Shown: positions 25,149-33,380 of the stretch, one piece after another
Numbering within the stretch: position 1 is the first letter of the stretch
Layout: the number at the start of each line of letters is the position of its first letter
DNA from: Rhodopseudomonas telluris
GTDB lineage: Bacteria > Pseudomonadota > Alphaproteobacteria > Rhizobiales > Xanthobacteraceae
Direction: 5' to 3'
Assembly (NCBI RefSeq): GCF_042432815.1
Contig: NZ_JBHLWM010000004.1
Span: 124,001 to 188,000 of the forward strand
Length of the DNA stretch: 64,000 nt
Translations under genes and position numbers: made by a program
The notes under the pieces: generated by a model
The model's database searches: none
What the model was told of the DNA's origin: nothing
Seen by the model: the letters and a program-made list of their open reading frames with translations, nothing else

Positions 25149-26183
25149 CTACCTGATCGGCGGTGCGTACTGGATGCCGCCGTTGCTCCAGAGTTGGTTC
25201 AATCCTCGCGGGATGCCGAGTTTGCCGACGTTGCGGTCGTAGACTTCGCCGTAATTGCCGACGTGGCGGATGATGCGGGCGGCCCAGTCCTTGGACAGGC
25301 CGAGCTCTTCGCCATAGGCGCCCTCGGTGCCGACCAGCCGCATCACGTCGGGCTTCTTCGACTTCAGCGCCTCGTCGATGTTCTGCGAGGTAATGCCGAG
25401 TTCCTCGGCGTTGATCATCGCGTACAGCGTCCACTTCACGATCATCATCCAGTCGTCGTCGCGCTGGCGGACGACGGGAGCGAGCGGCTCCTTGGAGATC
25501 AGATCGGGCAGGATGGTGTGGTCGCCCGGTTTCGGCATCGTCTGGCGCAGTGCGTAGAGCTGCGAGGCGTCGGCCGTGAAGGTGTCGCAGCGGCCGTCCT
25601 TGTAGGCGGCGACGACCTCGTCGAGCTTGCCGAACTTCACTTCCGTGTACCTCATGTTGTTGGCGCGGAAGTAGTCGGCGAGGTTGAGCAACGTGGTGGT
25701 GCCGTCCTGCACGCAGACCTTGCTGCCGTCGAGTTCGACCGCGGTATCGACCTTGCGCGATGCCGGCACCATGAAGCCCTGGCCGTCGTAGTAGGCGACC
25801 GCCGGGAAATACAGGTCGTAGCCGGTCTCGCGCGACATGCTCCAGGTCGAGTTGCGCGACAGGATGTCGACCTTGCGGCTCTGCAGCTCCTTGAAGCGCT
25901 CGCTGGCGTCGAGCGCCACGAACTTCACCTTGCTCGGATCGTTGAAGATCGCCGCCGCCACCGCGCGGCAGAAATCGACGTCGAAGCCGGTCCAGTTGCC
26001 CTTGTCGTCCGGCGTCGCGAAGCCCGGCAGGCCCTTGTTGACGCCGCACAGCACGGCGTCGCGCCGGATGGTGCGCTTCAGCGTCTTGGTGTCGTAGCGC
26101 TCGTAGGTGATGGCGGCCGCAGCGATCGCCGCCGCGACCACGAGCCCGATCGCGAGCCCGGTCTGGAACGTCCGTTTGAACAT
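25149..26183 (-). CDS. Amino-acid ABC transporter substrate-binding protein (AapJ/BztA type)
   Basis: The 344-residue protein has an N-terminal export signal or anchor (FQTGLAIGLVVAAAIAAAAI) and a type II binding fold with AapJ hallmarks: LCGVNKGLPGFATPDDKGNWTGFDVDFCRAVAAAIF, then RKVDILSRNSTWSMSRETG and VCVQDGTTT. AapJ proteins capture a broad range of L-amino acids for the AapQMP permease. Here no permease or ATPase gene is adjacent, so it is another orphan binding protein that must use a transporter encoded elsewhere. Confidence 0.92.
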   Translation of the reverse strand: MFKRTFQTGLAIGLVVAAAIAAAAITYERYDTKTLKRTIRRDAVLCGVNKGLPGFATPDDKGNWTGFDVDFCRAVAAAIFNDPSKVKFVALDASERFKELQSRKVDILSRNSTWSMSRETGYDLYFPAVAYYDGQGFMVPASRKVDTAVELDGSKVCVQDGTTTLLNLADYFRANNMRYTEVKFGKLDEVVAAYKDGRCDTFTADASQLYALRQTMPKPGDHTILPDLISKEPLAPVVRQRDDDWMMIVKWTLYAMINAEELGITSQNIDEALKSKKPDVMRLVGTEGAYGEELGLSKDWAARIIRHVGNYGEVYDRNVGKLGIPRGLNQLWSNGGIQYAPPIR

Positions 26184-26222
26184 AAGGGGTCTTTCACAAG
26201 GGCGGGGAAGAGACGCGCTCGG

Positions 26223-26816
26223 TTACAGTTCGGGCTTCTGCCGCACCACGACCTTGGTGCCGACCGGGACGCGGTCGTACAGGTCGGCGACGTCGGCGTT
26301 GACCAGGCGGAAGCAGCCGGACGAGATCGCGGTGCCGATCGTGTCCGGCCGATTGGTGCCGTGGATACGATACACCGTCGAGCCGAGATACATGGCCCGC
26401 GCGCCGAGCGGATTGCCGGGGCCGCCGGCCATGAAGCGCGGCAGATAGGGCTGGCGGGCGATCATCTCCGGCGGCGGCACCCAGTCGGGCCATTCCGCCT
26501 TGCGCGAGATCTTCAACAGGCCCTGCCAGGTGAAGCCCTCGCGGCCGACGCCGATGCCGTAGCGCAGCGCGCGGTTGTTGCCCTGGACGAGATAGAGATA
26601 GCGCTCGGAGGTCTGCACCACGATGGTGCCCGGCGGCTCGCTGGTCCGGTAATACACCATCTGCTTGCGCAGCTCGGGCGGCAGCTCGTAATCGTCGTTG
26701 GCGATCAGGCCGGGCTCGTCGCCAGGGTCGTTTTGCTGCGCGTGGCTGGGTGTGATGCCGATCACCAACGCCGCCGCAACGGCCAGCCGCCCAACCCAAC
26801 CCGACAATCCGAGCAT
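26223..26816 (-). CDS. L,D-transpeptidase (YkuD domain)
   Basis: The 197-residue protein has a signal peptide (WVGRLAVAAALVIGITPSHAQ) and a YkuD catalytic domain with IHGTN and the nucleophile motif SSGCFRLVN, catalytic Cys168. Such enzymes make 3-3 crosslinks in peptidoglycan or attach proteins to it, using tetrapeptide donors; they act in the periplasm and resist most beta-lactams. The ATG at 26816 has an ideal GGGAGG site. The gene lies just downstream of the cytochrome bd operon, 40 bases after the DUF2474 stop, so partial read-through is possible. Confidence 0.93.
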   Translation of the reverse strand: MLGLSGWVGRLAVAAALVIGITPSHAQQNDPGDEPGLIANDDYELPPELRKQMVYYRTSEPPGTIVVQTSERYLYLVQGNNRALRYGIGVGREGFTWQGLLKISRKAEWPDWVPPPEMIARQPYLPRFMAGGPGNPLGARAMYLGSTVYRIHGTNRPDTIGTAISSGCFRLVNADVADLYDRVPVGTKVVVRQKPEL

Positions 26817-26856
26817 CGATATCCTCCCGAAGCAATTGCATCGGGAATGTACCATG

Positions 26857-26985
26857 TCAGTGGGTTCCGATCCACATCCGCAGGATCAGCGACACCAGCG
26901 TGACGGCCGCGACGCCGCCCAGCCATAGCGCCACGAACCACAGCAGGCGTCGGGACAATGATCCGGATGGTTCAGGATTGGACAT
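26857..26985 (-). CDS. DUF2474-type small membrane subunit of cytochrome bd oxidase
   Basis: This 42-residue product reads MSNPEPSGSLSRRLL, then one membrane helix (WFVALWLGGVAAVTLVSLIL) and a short tail RMWIGTH. It starts 17 bases after the cydB stop on the same strand. Single-helix proteins of the DUF2474/CydX type follow cydAB in many cyanide-insensitive-type oxidase operons and are thought to stabilise the complex. The match rests on length, topology and position. Confidence 0.85.
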   Translation of the reverse strand: MSNPEPSGSLSRRLLWFVALWLGGVAAVTLVSLILRMWIGTH

Positions 26986-27001
26986 TGTTGTCGGCCCGCG
27001 C

Positions 27002-28012
27002 TCAGTGGTAGCCGCTCTCCGGATCGACCTTGCCGCGAAACACCCAATAGGCCCACGCGGTGTAGATCAGGATGATCGGCACCAGGATGGCGACGCCGAC
27101 CAGCATGAACAGCTGGCTGTTCTCCGGCGCCGCCGCCTGCCAGATGGTGATGCTGCGCGGCACGACGTAGGGCCAGATGCTGATGCCGAGCCCCGCATAG
27201 GACAGCAGGAACAGGCACAGCGTCAGCAGGAACGGCTGATAGTCGCGCTGCTGCGCCAGCGCCCGCAGCAGCAGTGCGGTGACGATCGCGACGGCGAGCG
27301 GCACCTGCGCGGTCGCGAGCACGTTCGGCCAGGCGAACCAGCGCTCCGAATAGTCATAGGACAGGAACGGCGTCGCGGCGCTGACGGCGACGATCGCGAT
27401 CAGCAGCCCGAGCAGCAGCCAGCGGCTCAGCGTGTAGGCCTGCGCGCGCAATTCGCCGGTGGTCTTCATCACCAGCCAGGTGGCGCCGAGCAGCGCGTAG
27501 CCGACCACCAGCGCGACGCCGGTGAGCAGGCTGAACGGCGTCAGCCAGTCCCACCAGCCGCCCGCATAGCCGCGGCCTTCGACATGGATGCCCTGCAGCA
27601 GCGCGCCGAGCGCGACGCCCTGCGCCAGCGTGGCGATCAGCGAGCCGAGGAAGAACGCGATGTCCCAGCGATTGCGCTCGCGCAGCGTACGCCAGCGGAA
27701 TTCGAACGCCACGCCGCGAAACACCAACCCGAGCAGCATCGCGATGATCGGCGTGTACAGCGCCGGCATCAGAACCGCATAGGCCAGCGGAAACGCCGCG
27801 AACAGGCCGCCGCCGCCGAGCACCAGCCAGGTCTCGTTGCCGTCCCACACCGGGGCGACGCTGTTCATCATCACGTCGCGGTCGCGCTTGCTGCGAAACA
27901 GCGGAAACAGGATGCCGAGGCCGAGGTCGAAGCCGTCCATCACCACATAGACGAACACCGCGAACGCGATGACGAAGGCCCAGATCGTCGCGAGATCATA
28001 TGCGAAGCTCAT
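27002..28012 (-). CDS. cydB: Cytochrome bd-type ubiquinol oxidase subunit II
   Basis: The 336-residue membrane protein has the subunit II start (IWAFVIAFAVFVYVVMDGFDLGLGILFP) and the following NSVAPVWDGNETWLVLGGGGLFAAFPLAYA block, which surrounds the quinol/haem partner interface. With subunit I it oxidises ubiquinol and reduces O2 to water in the inner membrane. The ATG at 28012 shares one base with the cydA stop (TGATG), so translation is coupled. A much longer open frame upstream is only cydA read out of frame. Confidence 0.96.
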   Translation of the reverse strand: MSFAYDLATIWAFVIAFAVFVYVVMDGFDLGLGILFPLFRSKRDRDVMMNSVAPVWDGNETWLVLGGGGLFAAFPLAYAVLMPALYTPIIAMLLGLVFRGVAFEFRWRTLRERNRWDIAFFLGSLIATLAQGVALGALLQGIHVEGRGYAGGWWDWLTPFSLLTGVALVVGYALLGATWLVMKTTGELRAQAYTLSRWLLLGLLIAIVAVSAATPFLSYDYSERWFAWPNVLATAQVPLAVAIVTALLLRALAQQRDYQPFLLTLCLFLLSYAGLGISIWPYVVPRSITIWQAAAPENSQLFMLVGVAILVPIILIYTAWAYWVFRGKVDPESGYH

Positions 28013-29418
28013 CAGCCGAGCCTCCGTGTGGCGATCGCGGGGGCGGGCGTGATGCCGGCGGCGCGCGCCGGCGTGGCGCCGGGCGGCCCTTCCTCGCCGT
28101 GATGCGGCGGCTCCGACATCAGCCGCAGGATGTACACGACGCCTGCGAAGAACACGGCGAAGTACACGATCACGAAGGCGATCAGCGATGAGGCCACCGC
28201 CGGCGAGGCGAGCGGCGACACCGAGTCGGTGGTGCGCAGCAGGCCGAACACCGTGAACGGCTGCCGCCCGGTCTCGGTCGTCACCCAGCCGGCCAGCACC
28301 GCGATGAAGCCAGCCGGGCCCATCGCCAGCGCGAACCAGTGCAGCGGACGGGAGTCGTGCAGCCGGCCACGCCAGCGCAGCCACAGGCTGATGGCCCCGA
28401 GCGCCGCCATCAGCACGCCGAGCCCGACCATGATGCGGAACGACCAGAAGGTGATCGGCACCGGCGGCCAGTCCTGCCGCGGTACGGTGTCGAGCCCGGC
28501 CAGCGGCGCGTCGAGCGAATGCTTCAGGATCAGCGACGACAGCTTGGGAATTTCCAGCGCATAGCGCACCACCGCGGCATCCTGGTCGGGCAGGCCGAAC
28601 ACGATGAAGGGCGCGCCGTCGGGATGGCTCTGATAGTGGCCTTCCATCGCCATCACTTTCGCCGGCTGATGCTCCAGCGTGTTGAGACCGTGGGCGTCGC
28701 CGGCGAAGATCTGGATCGGCGCGACGATCGTCAGCATCCACATCGCCATCGAAAACATCATCCGCGCGCCCGGCTGCCGCGTATTGCGCAGCAGGTGATA
28801 GGCGCCGACCGCACCGACCACCAGCGAGGTGGTGAGGTAAGCGGCCAGCACCATGTGCACGAGGCGATACGGGAACGACGGATTGAAGATCAGCTTGAAC
28901 CAATCGACCGCGATGAATTGCCCGGCGTCGTTGACCGCATAGCCGTCGGGCGTCTGCATCCAGGAATTCGCCGACAGGATCCAGAACGCCGAAATCAGCG
29001 TGCCGACCGCCACCATCAGGGTCGCGAGAAAGTGCAGCCGCGGTCCGACCAGCTTGAGCCCGAACAGCATCACGCCGAGGAAGCCAGCCTCGAGGAAGAA
29101 CGCGGTGAGCACCTCGTAGGCCATCAACGGGCCGATCACCGGGCCGGTCTTGTCGGAGAACACCGCCCAGTTGGTACCGAACTGATACGACATCACGATA
29201 CCGGAGACGACGCCCATGCCGAACGCGATGGCGAAGATCTTCAGCCAGTAATTGAACAGGTTGATGAAGACCTCGCGGCCGGTCCACAGCCACAGCGCTT
29301 CGAGCACCGCGAGGTAACTCGCCAGTCCGATCGAGAACGCCGGAAAGATGATGTGAAACGACATCGTGAAGGCGAACTGCGCGCGCGCCAGTACGACGGG
29401 GTCCAGGGCTTCGATCAT
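28012..29418 (-). CDS. cydA: Cytochrome bd-type ubiquinol oxidase subunit I (cyanide-insensitive type)
   Basis: The roughly 468-residue protein holds the haems b558, b595 and d. ARAQFAFTMSFHIIFPAFSIGLA contains the first axial His; EAGFLGVMLFG and ANSWMQTPDGY are family signatures, and GRQPFTVFGLLRTTDSVSP is typical of the CIO/short Q-loop branch. The Q-loop region is short, lacking the insertion of E. coli CydA, which together with the DUF2474 gene points to the CioAB branch. Starts at 29418 (MIEALDP), 29427 and 29439 are possible; none has a strong ribosome-binding site. The enzyme supports respiration at low oxygen or with cyanide or sulfide present. Confidence 0.95.
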   Translation of the reverse strand: MIEALDPVVLARAQFAFTMSFHIIFPAFSIGLASYLAVLEALWLWTGREVFINLFNYWLKIFAIAFGMGVVSGIVMSYQFGTNWAVFSDKTGPVIGPLMAYEVLTAFFLEAGFLGVMLFGLKLVGPRLHFLATLMVAVGTLISAFWILSANSWMQTPDGYAVNDAGQFIAVDWFKLIFNPSFPYRLVHMVLAAYLTTSLVVGAVGAYHLLRNTRQPGARMMFSMAMWMLTIVAPIQIFAGDAHGLNTLEHQPAKVMAMEGHYQSHPDGAPFIVFGLPDQDAAVVRYALEIPKLSSLILKHSLDAPLAGLDTVPRQDWPPVPITFWSFRIMVGLGVLMAALGAISLWLRWRGRLHDSRPLHWFALAMGPAGFIAVLAGWVTTETGRQPFTVFGLLRTTDSVSPLASPAVASSLIAFVIVYFAVFFAGVVYILRLMSEPPHHGEEGPPGATPARAAGITPAPAIATRRLG

Positions 29419-29595
29419 TCGACACATCCGCACGAACACAGCGCAGTCACGCGGGACCGCGCATCATGATCCTATCGTTGACGACAGGGGGTGCCTAGCA
29501 ATTAGCGATCAGATGGCCGCGATGCGCTTGGCCATTTTGTCCATGCAAGTCGTCTTTGGTAGGGGGCGGAAAAAGCGGGGCCGAAAAAAGCCGAC

Positions 29596-29634
29596 CGAAA
29601 AAGCAAAACCCGGACGGTGGGCATCCCGTCCGGG
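29596..29634 (-). terminator. Rho-independent terminator, minus strand
   Basis: On the minus strand CCCGGACGG and CCGTCCGGG form a 9-base-pair stem around GATGCCCA, followed by TTTTGCTTTTT. It lies 23 bases after the stop of the small ORF 29658-29774, and nearly 300 bases after the sigma factor gene. Confidence 0.85.
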
Positions 29635-29657
29635 TCACTTGGAGGTCGCGATGGTTA

Positions 29658-29774
29658 TCAAGCCTTGAATGAGCCTGCCGTGCCGGTCGCGCCCGGTCTC
29701 GACAGCATCATCATCGCACCGAATTCTTTCCGGCAGATGTCGTCGATCGTTTCAATTGTGTCGTCATCCGACAC
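29658..29774 (-). CDS. Putative small protein (38 aa) downstream of the ECF sigma gene
   Basis: A GTG-started frame encodes VSDDDTIETIDDICRKEFG followed by a Met- and Gly-rich tail (MMMLSRPGATGTAGSFKA). The composition is protein-like (acidic helix, then flexible tail), and a strong terminator starts 23 bases after the stop. This gives it the look of a real transcript end. It lies 150 bases after the sigma factor gene on the same strand. The start codon and ribosome-binding site are weak, and I know no family. It does not resemble NepR. Confidence 0.4.
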   Translation of the reverse strand: MSDDDTIETIDDICRKEFGAMMMLSRPGATGTAGSFKA

Positions 29775-29924
29775 CTGCGTGTTCCAACCGGCGATGATCG
29801 GGAGATATCATCGTGCCGCGCAGCTGTGAATTCGGGCGACCAAAGATCCTTTCTAAATCGAACGACGGAACCAGCAGCGGCGGAACGTCGCGCCGATCAC
29901 GTCGTCGTGCGTCATGGCGGTCGT

Positions 29925-30536
29925 TCACGCCGCCATGGTTTCGACGCCGTGGCCCTTGAGCAGCTCGGCCAGCTGCTTGCGGGCGTAGAACATCCGGGTC
30001 TTCACGGTGCTCTGCGGGATGCCGACGATGCGGCCGACTTCCTCGACCGACTTCTCATGATAGTAAACGAGATTGATGATCTCGCGATGCGCCGGCGACA
30101 GTTTGGCGATGCAGGCGCGCAGGATGTCGCTGGTGCGGCTGCGGTCGAGCGCGGCCTCGGGGGTGTCGGCGCCGTCGGCGATCTCGAGCACGTCGTCCTG
30201 GTCGATGTCCTCGTACTGGCGCTGGCGCAGGGCCGTCAGCGCCTTGAAGCGTGCGATCGACAGCAGCCAGGTCGACACCTGGGCGCGGCCCTCGAACTGC
30301 CGCGCGGTGCGCCAGACATCGAGAAACACCTGGCTGACGAGGTCCTCGGCGGTGGCGGGGTCGCGCAGCATGCGCAGGATGAAGCGATAGACCCGCACGT
30401 TGTGCCGGGCATACAGCGTATGCATCGCGGTCCGGTCCCCGGCCGCAATGCTGGCCAGCAACATGTCGTCTGTGGTGGCGCGCGCGGCGATAATGCCCTG
30501 GCGGCCCGCTTCATTGATCGCAATCACATTTTGCAT
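29925..30536 (-). CDS. ECF-type RNA polymerase sigma factor
   Basis: The 203-residue protein has a sigma region 2 (MHTLYARHNVRVYRFILRML, DPATAEDLVSQVFLDVWRTA) and region 4 (LSPAHREIINLVYYHEKSVEEVGRIVGIPQSTVKTRMFYARKQL). It lacks region 3 and region 1, as expected for the extracytoplasmic-function class. Such factors redirect RNA polymerase to a stress regulon and are usually held by an anti-sigma factor. No anti-sigma gene is recognisable next to it; the small ORF at 29658-29774 is the only candidate partner on the same strand. The next gene upstream is a two-component regulator on the same strand, 367 bases away. Confidence 0.92.
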   Translation of the reverse strand: MQNVIAINEAGRQGIIAARATTDDMLLASIAAGDRTAMHTLYARHNVRVYRFILRMLRDPATAEDLVSQVFLDVWRTARQFEGRAQVSTWLLSIARFKALTALRQRQYEDIDQDDVLEIADGADTPEAALDRSRTSDILRACIAKLSPAHREIINLVYYHEKSVEEVGRIVGIPQSTVKTRMFYARKQLAELLKGHGVETMAA

Positions 30537-30903
30537 GAACGGCTCCCGTATACCGCCGCACTCCCCCGCGGCGTTCGTTGGGAGCTTTACTAGTCAGGCA
30601 CCATTTCAAGACGTCTGCGCCAAAGGTCGAAAATGGTTTCGTGACTCGGGCGAATGTTTCACGGGCTCCGCCCCCATGAAACAAATGGACAAAAACCGCA
30701 ATACTTTCAAAGGACCGGCTCAAGCGTCGGGGGTTGTGGTGCGCGCCCCGGATCTCGGGAACAAACCTCTCCTCACGTCATTGGTGGCTTCTGTCGGCGA
30801 TCCACGTTGCTGCCTCGAGGCTGGGACGACGCGGATGGCCGGGACGAGCCCCGGCATGACGTGAGATGTCGGCACGACGGTTAGCGGCGTATCGCGCCGC
30901 CGG
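30537..30903. other. Gap upstream of the ECF sigma gene
   Basis: This 367-base stretch should hold the sigma-gene promoter. It contains an inverted repeat, TGTTTCA at 30655-30661 and TGAAACA at 30676-30682, and at 30773-30863 a degraded family D repeat (GGATGGCCGGGACGAGCC...GGCATGACG). I see no convincing gene. Confidence 0.5.
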
Positions 30904-31644
30904 TCAGGGCCGCTCGGACGCCGGAGAGAACAGATAGCCGCCGCCGCGGATGGTGCGGATCACGGCCGGCTTGGTCGGGTCGGGTTCGATCTTGCGGCGG
31001 ATCCGCATGATGCGCAGGTCGACGGCGCGGTCGAACGCCTCGGCGTCGCGGGCGTTGGCGAGTTCCAGCAGGCGCTCGCGCGACAGCACCCGCTTGGGAT
31101 TGGCGGCGAACACTTTCAGCAGCCCGAATTCGGACGCGGTCAGCGGATGCTCGTTGCCGTCGTCGTCGCGGAGCGCCTGGGCTTCGAGATCGAGCCATTT
31201 GGTGCCGAACCGCACCAGCTGCTCGTTGGCCGGCTTGGCCGGAGCGGCAGCTGTCGGCGCCTCGGCGGGTTTTGGCGCCGCGCGGCGCAGCACCGAGCGG
31301 ATGCGGGCCATCAGCTCGCGCAGCTCGCAGGGTTTGGCGACGTAGTCGTCGGCCCCGAGCTCGAGACCGACCACCCGGTCGATCGGGCTGGCGGTGGCGG
31401 TCAGCATGATCACCGGCACGTTGGTCTTGGCCTTGAGGTCGCGGATGATCGAGAGGCCGTCTTCCTCCGGCATGTTGAGATCGAGCACCACCAGGTCCGG
31501 CACCTTGACGGCGATCTCGGCCCGCAGGCTCTTGCCGCCGTCGCACAGCGTCACGGCGAAGCCGTGCATCTTCAGATAGTCGCCGACCATTTCGCGGGCC
31601 GGGGCTTCGTCGTCGACGACGATGATGTGCGGGTTCTGGCTCAT
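30904..31644 (-). CDS. OmpR-family response regulator
   Basis: The 246-residue protein has a receiver domain (IIVVDDEAPAREMVGDYL; phospho-acceptor Asp in DLVVLDLNMPEEDG; switch MLTATA; Lys in ADDYVAKPCE) and a winged-helix DNA-binding domain (LTASEFGLLKVFAANPKRVLSRERLLELA...RAVDLRIMRIRRKIEPD, IRTIRGGGYLFSP). An Ala/Pro linker joins them. It should bind DNA after phosphorylation by the kinases encoded just upstream; its ATG overlaps their stop as ATGA. The target genes are unknown, with the divergent binding-protein gene at 35633 a plausible one. Confidence 0.94.
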   Translation of the reverse strand: MSQNPHIIVVDDEAPAREMVGDYLKMHGFAVTLCDGGKSLRAEIAVKVPDLVVLDLNMPEEDGLSIIRDLKAKTNVPVIMLTATASPIDRVVGLELGADDYVAKPCELRELMARIRSVLRRAAPKPAEAPTAAAPAKPANEQLVRFGTKWLDLEAQALRDDDGNEHPLTASEFGLLKVFAANPKRVLSRERLLELANARDAEAFDRAVDLRIMRIRRKIEPDPTKPAVIRTIRGGGYLFSPASERP

Positions 31645-33380
31645 GATGCGGGAGACGATGCGGGCAGCGTGATGGTGAAGGTCGAGCCCTGGCCCGGCCC
31701 CTGGCTCTGGGCGCCGACGTTGCCGCCGTGCATGTCGATGATCTTCTTGACGATCGACAGGCCGAGCCCGGTCGAACTTTCGCCCGCGGTGGGCTTTGCC
31801 GACAGCCGCTGGAAGCGCCCGAACAGCCGGCTGAGATCTTCCGGCGACAGCCCGGCGCCTTCGTCGGTCACGCGGATCACCGTGGTGTCGGCGTCGCCGT
31901 CGACCTGCAGCGAGATCTTGCCGCCGATCGGGCTGTATTTGATGGCGTTGCTGACCAGATTGTCGATCGCCTCGCGGACCCGGTCGGAGTCGCACATCGT
32001 TACCCGCGCGGCCGGAATCGACACCGCGATCGCCTGCTGCTTGTTCTGCGCCATCGGCCGGTTGGCCTCCGCGACCTCGGCCACCAGCGCGGCGAGATCG
32101 ACCGGCTCGCGGCGGATCGAGATGTCGAACGCATCCGCCATCGCGTCGGAGATCAGGTGATCCACCATCGAGGTCAGCCGCCGCGTCGCCTCGCGGATGT
32201 GGTCGACCTGGGCGAGCACGCTGTCCTTCGAGGAGTCCGCGCCGATCAGCTCCGTCAGCATCTCGGTGCGGCCGAGGATGACGCCGAGCGGGTTCTTGAG
32301 ATCGTGCGCGACGGTGCCGAGGATCTCGTTCTTGAACGCGTTGGCGCGCTGCAGCCGCATCCATTGCGTCGACAGCCGTCGGTTGGCCTGCGTCAGCGCG
32401 CGGGTGCGCTGCGCGACGCGCTCCTCGAGCTGGGTATTGGCCTCGTGGAGCTGCCGGTACAGGATCACGTTGTCGAATGCGATCGACAGCCGGGAGCCGA
32501 AGATCTCGACCAGCGAGCGGTCGGTCTCGGACAGTTCACGCTCGGCCTGCAGCAGCACCACGACCTCGCGGCCGCTGCCGGTGCGGACATAGAGCACGGT
32601 GCGCTGGTCGGCGAATTCGTGCTTGCGGCGGCGGAACGCCTCCTCGACCATCAGCCGCAGATCCTGATCGAGCGGCTTGATGCCGGTGCAGCCGATGAAG
32701 CGGCTGTAGCAGCCGGAGCCGGCCAGCACCGAGAAGTCGTCGCCGGCATCGCGTAGCACCAGGATTCCGGCGCAATCGACGTTGAGCAGCGAGGCGATCT
32801 GGGTCAGCACGCCCTCGGCGAGCCGTTGCATCGACTTGAAGTCGTACAGCGTCGAGGCGGCGTCGATGATGATCTCGAGGCCGCGCCGGGTTTGCACCAT
32901 CCGCTCGAGCTGCTGATAGCTGCGCAGCGCCGCGGTCAGCGAGGTGAACAGCTTGTCGGCGGTGAGCTCGGTCTTCGCTTTGTAGTCGTTGATGTCGTAG
33001 TCGACGATCACCCGCCGCTCCGGCGCCTGGCCGGGCTGGCCGGTGCGCAGGATGATGCGGACCGTCTCGTTGCGGATCTCGTTGCGGATGTACTCAACCA
33101 GTTCGAGACCGGCGGCGTCCGACTCCATGATGACGTCGAGCAGCACCGCGGCGATGTCGGGGTTGGCCCGCATCAGCTCGCGGCCCTCGGCGCCCGAATA
33201 GGCCGACAGGATTTCGAGCCCCTGGCCGTTGAGGCTGTAGTCGCTCAGCGCGAACCGCGTGCCCTCGTGCACCGCGGCGTCGTCGTCGATCACCGCGATT
33301 TTCCACCGCTTGGCATTCGACGGATCGGCGACCGGATCGGTATCTTCGATCAGCTGGAGGATATCGTCCTGGTCGGCCAT
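31641..33380 (-). CDS. Soluble receiver-histidine kinase with DUF3369 domain
   Basis: The 579-residue protein has an N-terminal receiver (KIAVIDDDAAVHEGTRFAL; Asp in VLLDVIMES), a DUF3369 region (YDINDYKAKTELTADKLFTSLTAALRSYQQL), a coiled coil, a HisKA helix (GTVAHDLKNPLGVILGRTEML, with the phosphorylated His) and a GHKL ATPase (DNLVSNAIKYSP, DEGAGL, STGLGLSIVKKII). No membrane segment is present. The receiver can take phosphate from the membrane kinase encoded before it, so a relay membrane kinase - receiver-kinase - regulator is likely. Its start overlaps the preceding gene by 31 bases. Confidence 0.93.
   Translation of the reverse strand: MADQDDILQLIEDTDPVADPSNAKRWKIAVIDDDAAVHEGTRFALSDYSLNGQGLEILSAYSGAEGRELMRANPDIAAVLLDVIMESDAAGLELVEYIRNEIRNETVRIILRTGQPGQAPERRVIVDYDINDYKAKTELTADKLFTSLTAALRSYQQLERMVQTRRGLEIIIDAASTLYDFKSMQRLAEGVLTQIASLLNVDCAGILVLRDAGDDFSVLAGSGCYSRFIGCTGIKPLDQDLRLMVEEAFRRRKHEFADQRTVLYVRTGSGREVVVLLQAERELSETDRSLVEIFGSRLSIAFDNVILYRQLHEANTQLEERVAQRTRALTQANRRLSTQWMRLQRANAFKNEILGTVAHDLKNPLGVILGRTEMLTELIGADSSKDSVLAQVDHIREATRRLTSMVDHLISDAMADAFDISIRREPVDLAALVAEVAEANRPMAQNKQQAIAVSIPAARVTMCDSDRVREAIDNLVSNAIKYSPIGGKISLQVDGDADTTVIRVTDEGAGLSPEDLSRLFGRFQRLSAKPTAGESSTGLGLSIVKKIIDMHGGNVGAQSQGPGQGSTFTITLPASSPAS

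Noticed and set aside
28013..29425. N-terminal extension of cydB
   Set aside because: It is cydA read in another frame; the cydB start at 28012 gives the conserved N-terminus.
29658..29774. Small ORF as a NepR anti-sigma factor
   Set aside because: It is shorter than NepR, lacks its helices, and no PhyR gene is nearby.
30676..30864. Plus-strand ORF of about 63 codons before the regulator gene
   Set aside because: It ends inside a family D repeat, has no ribosome-binding site and lacks protein-like composition.
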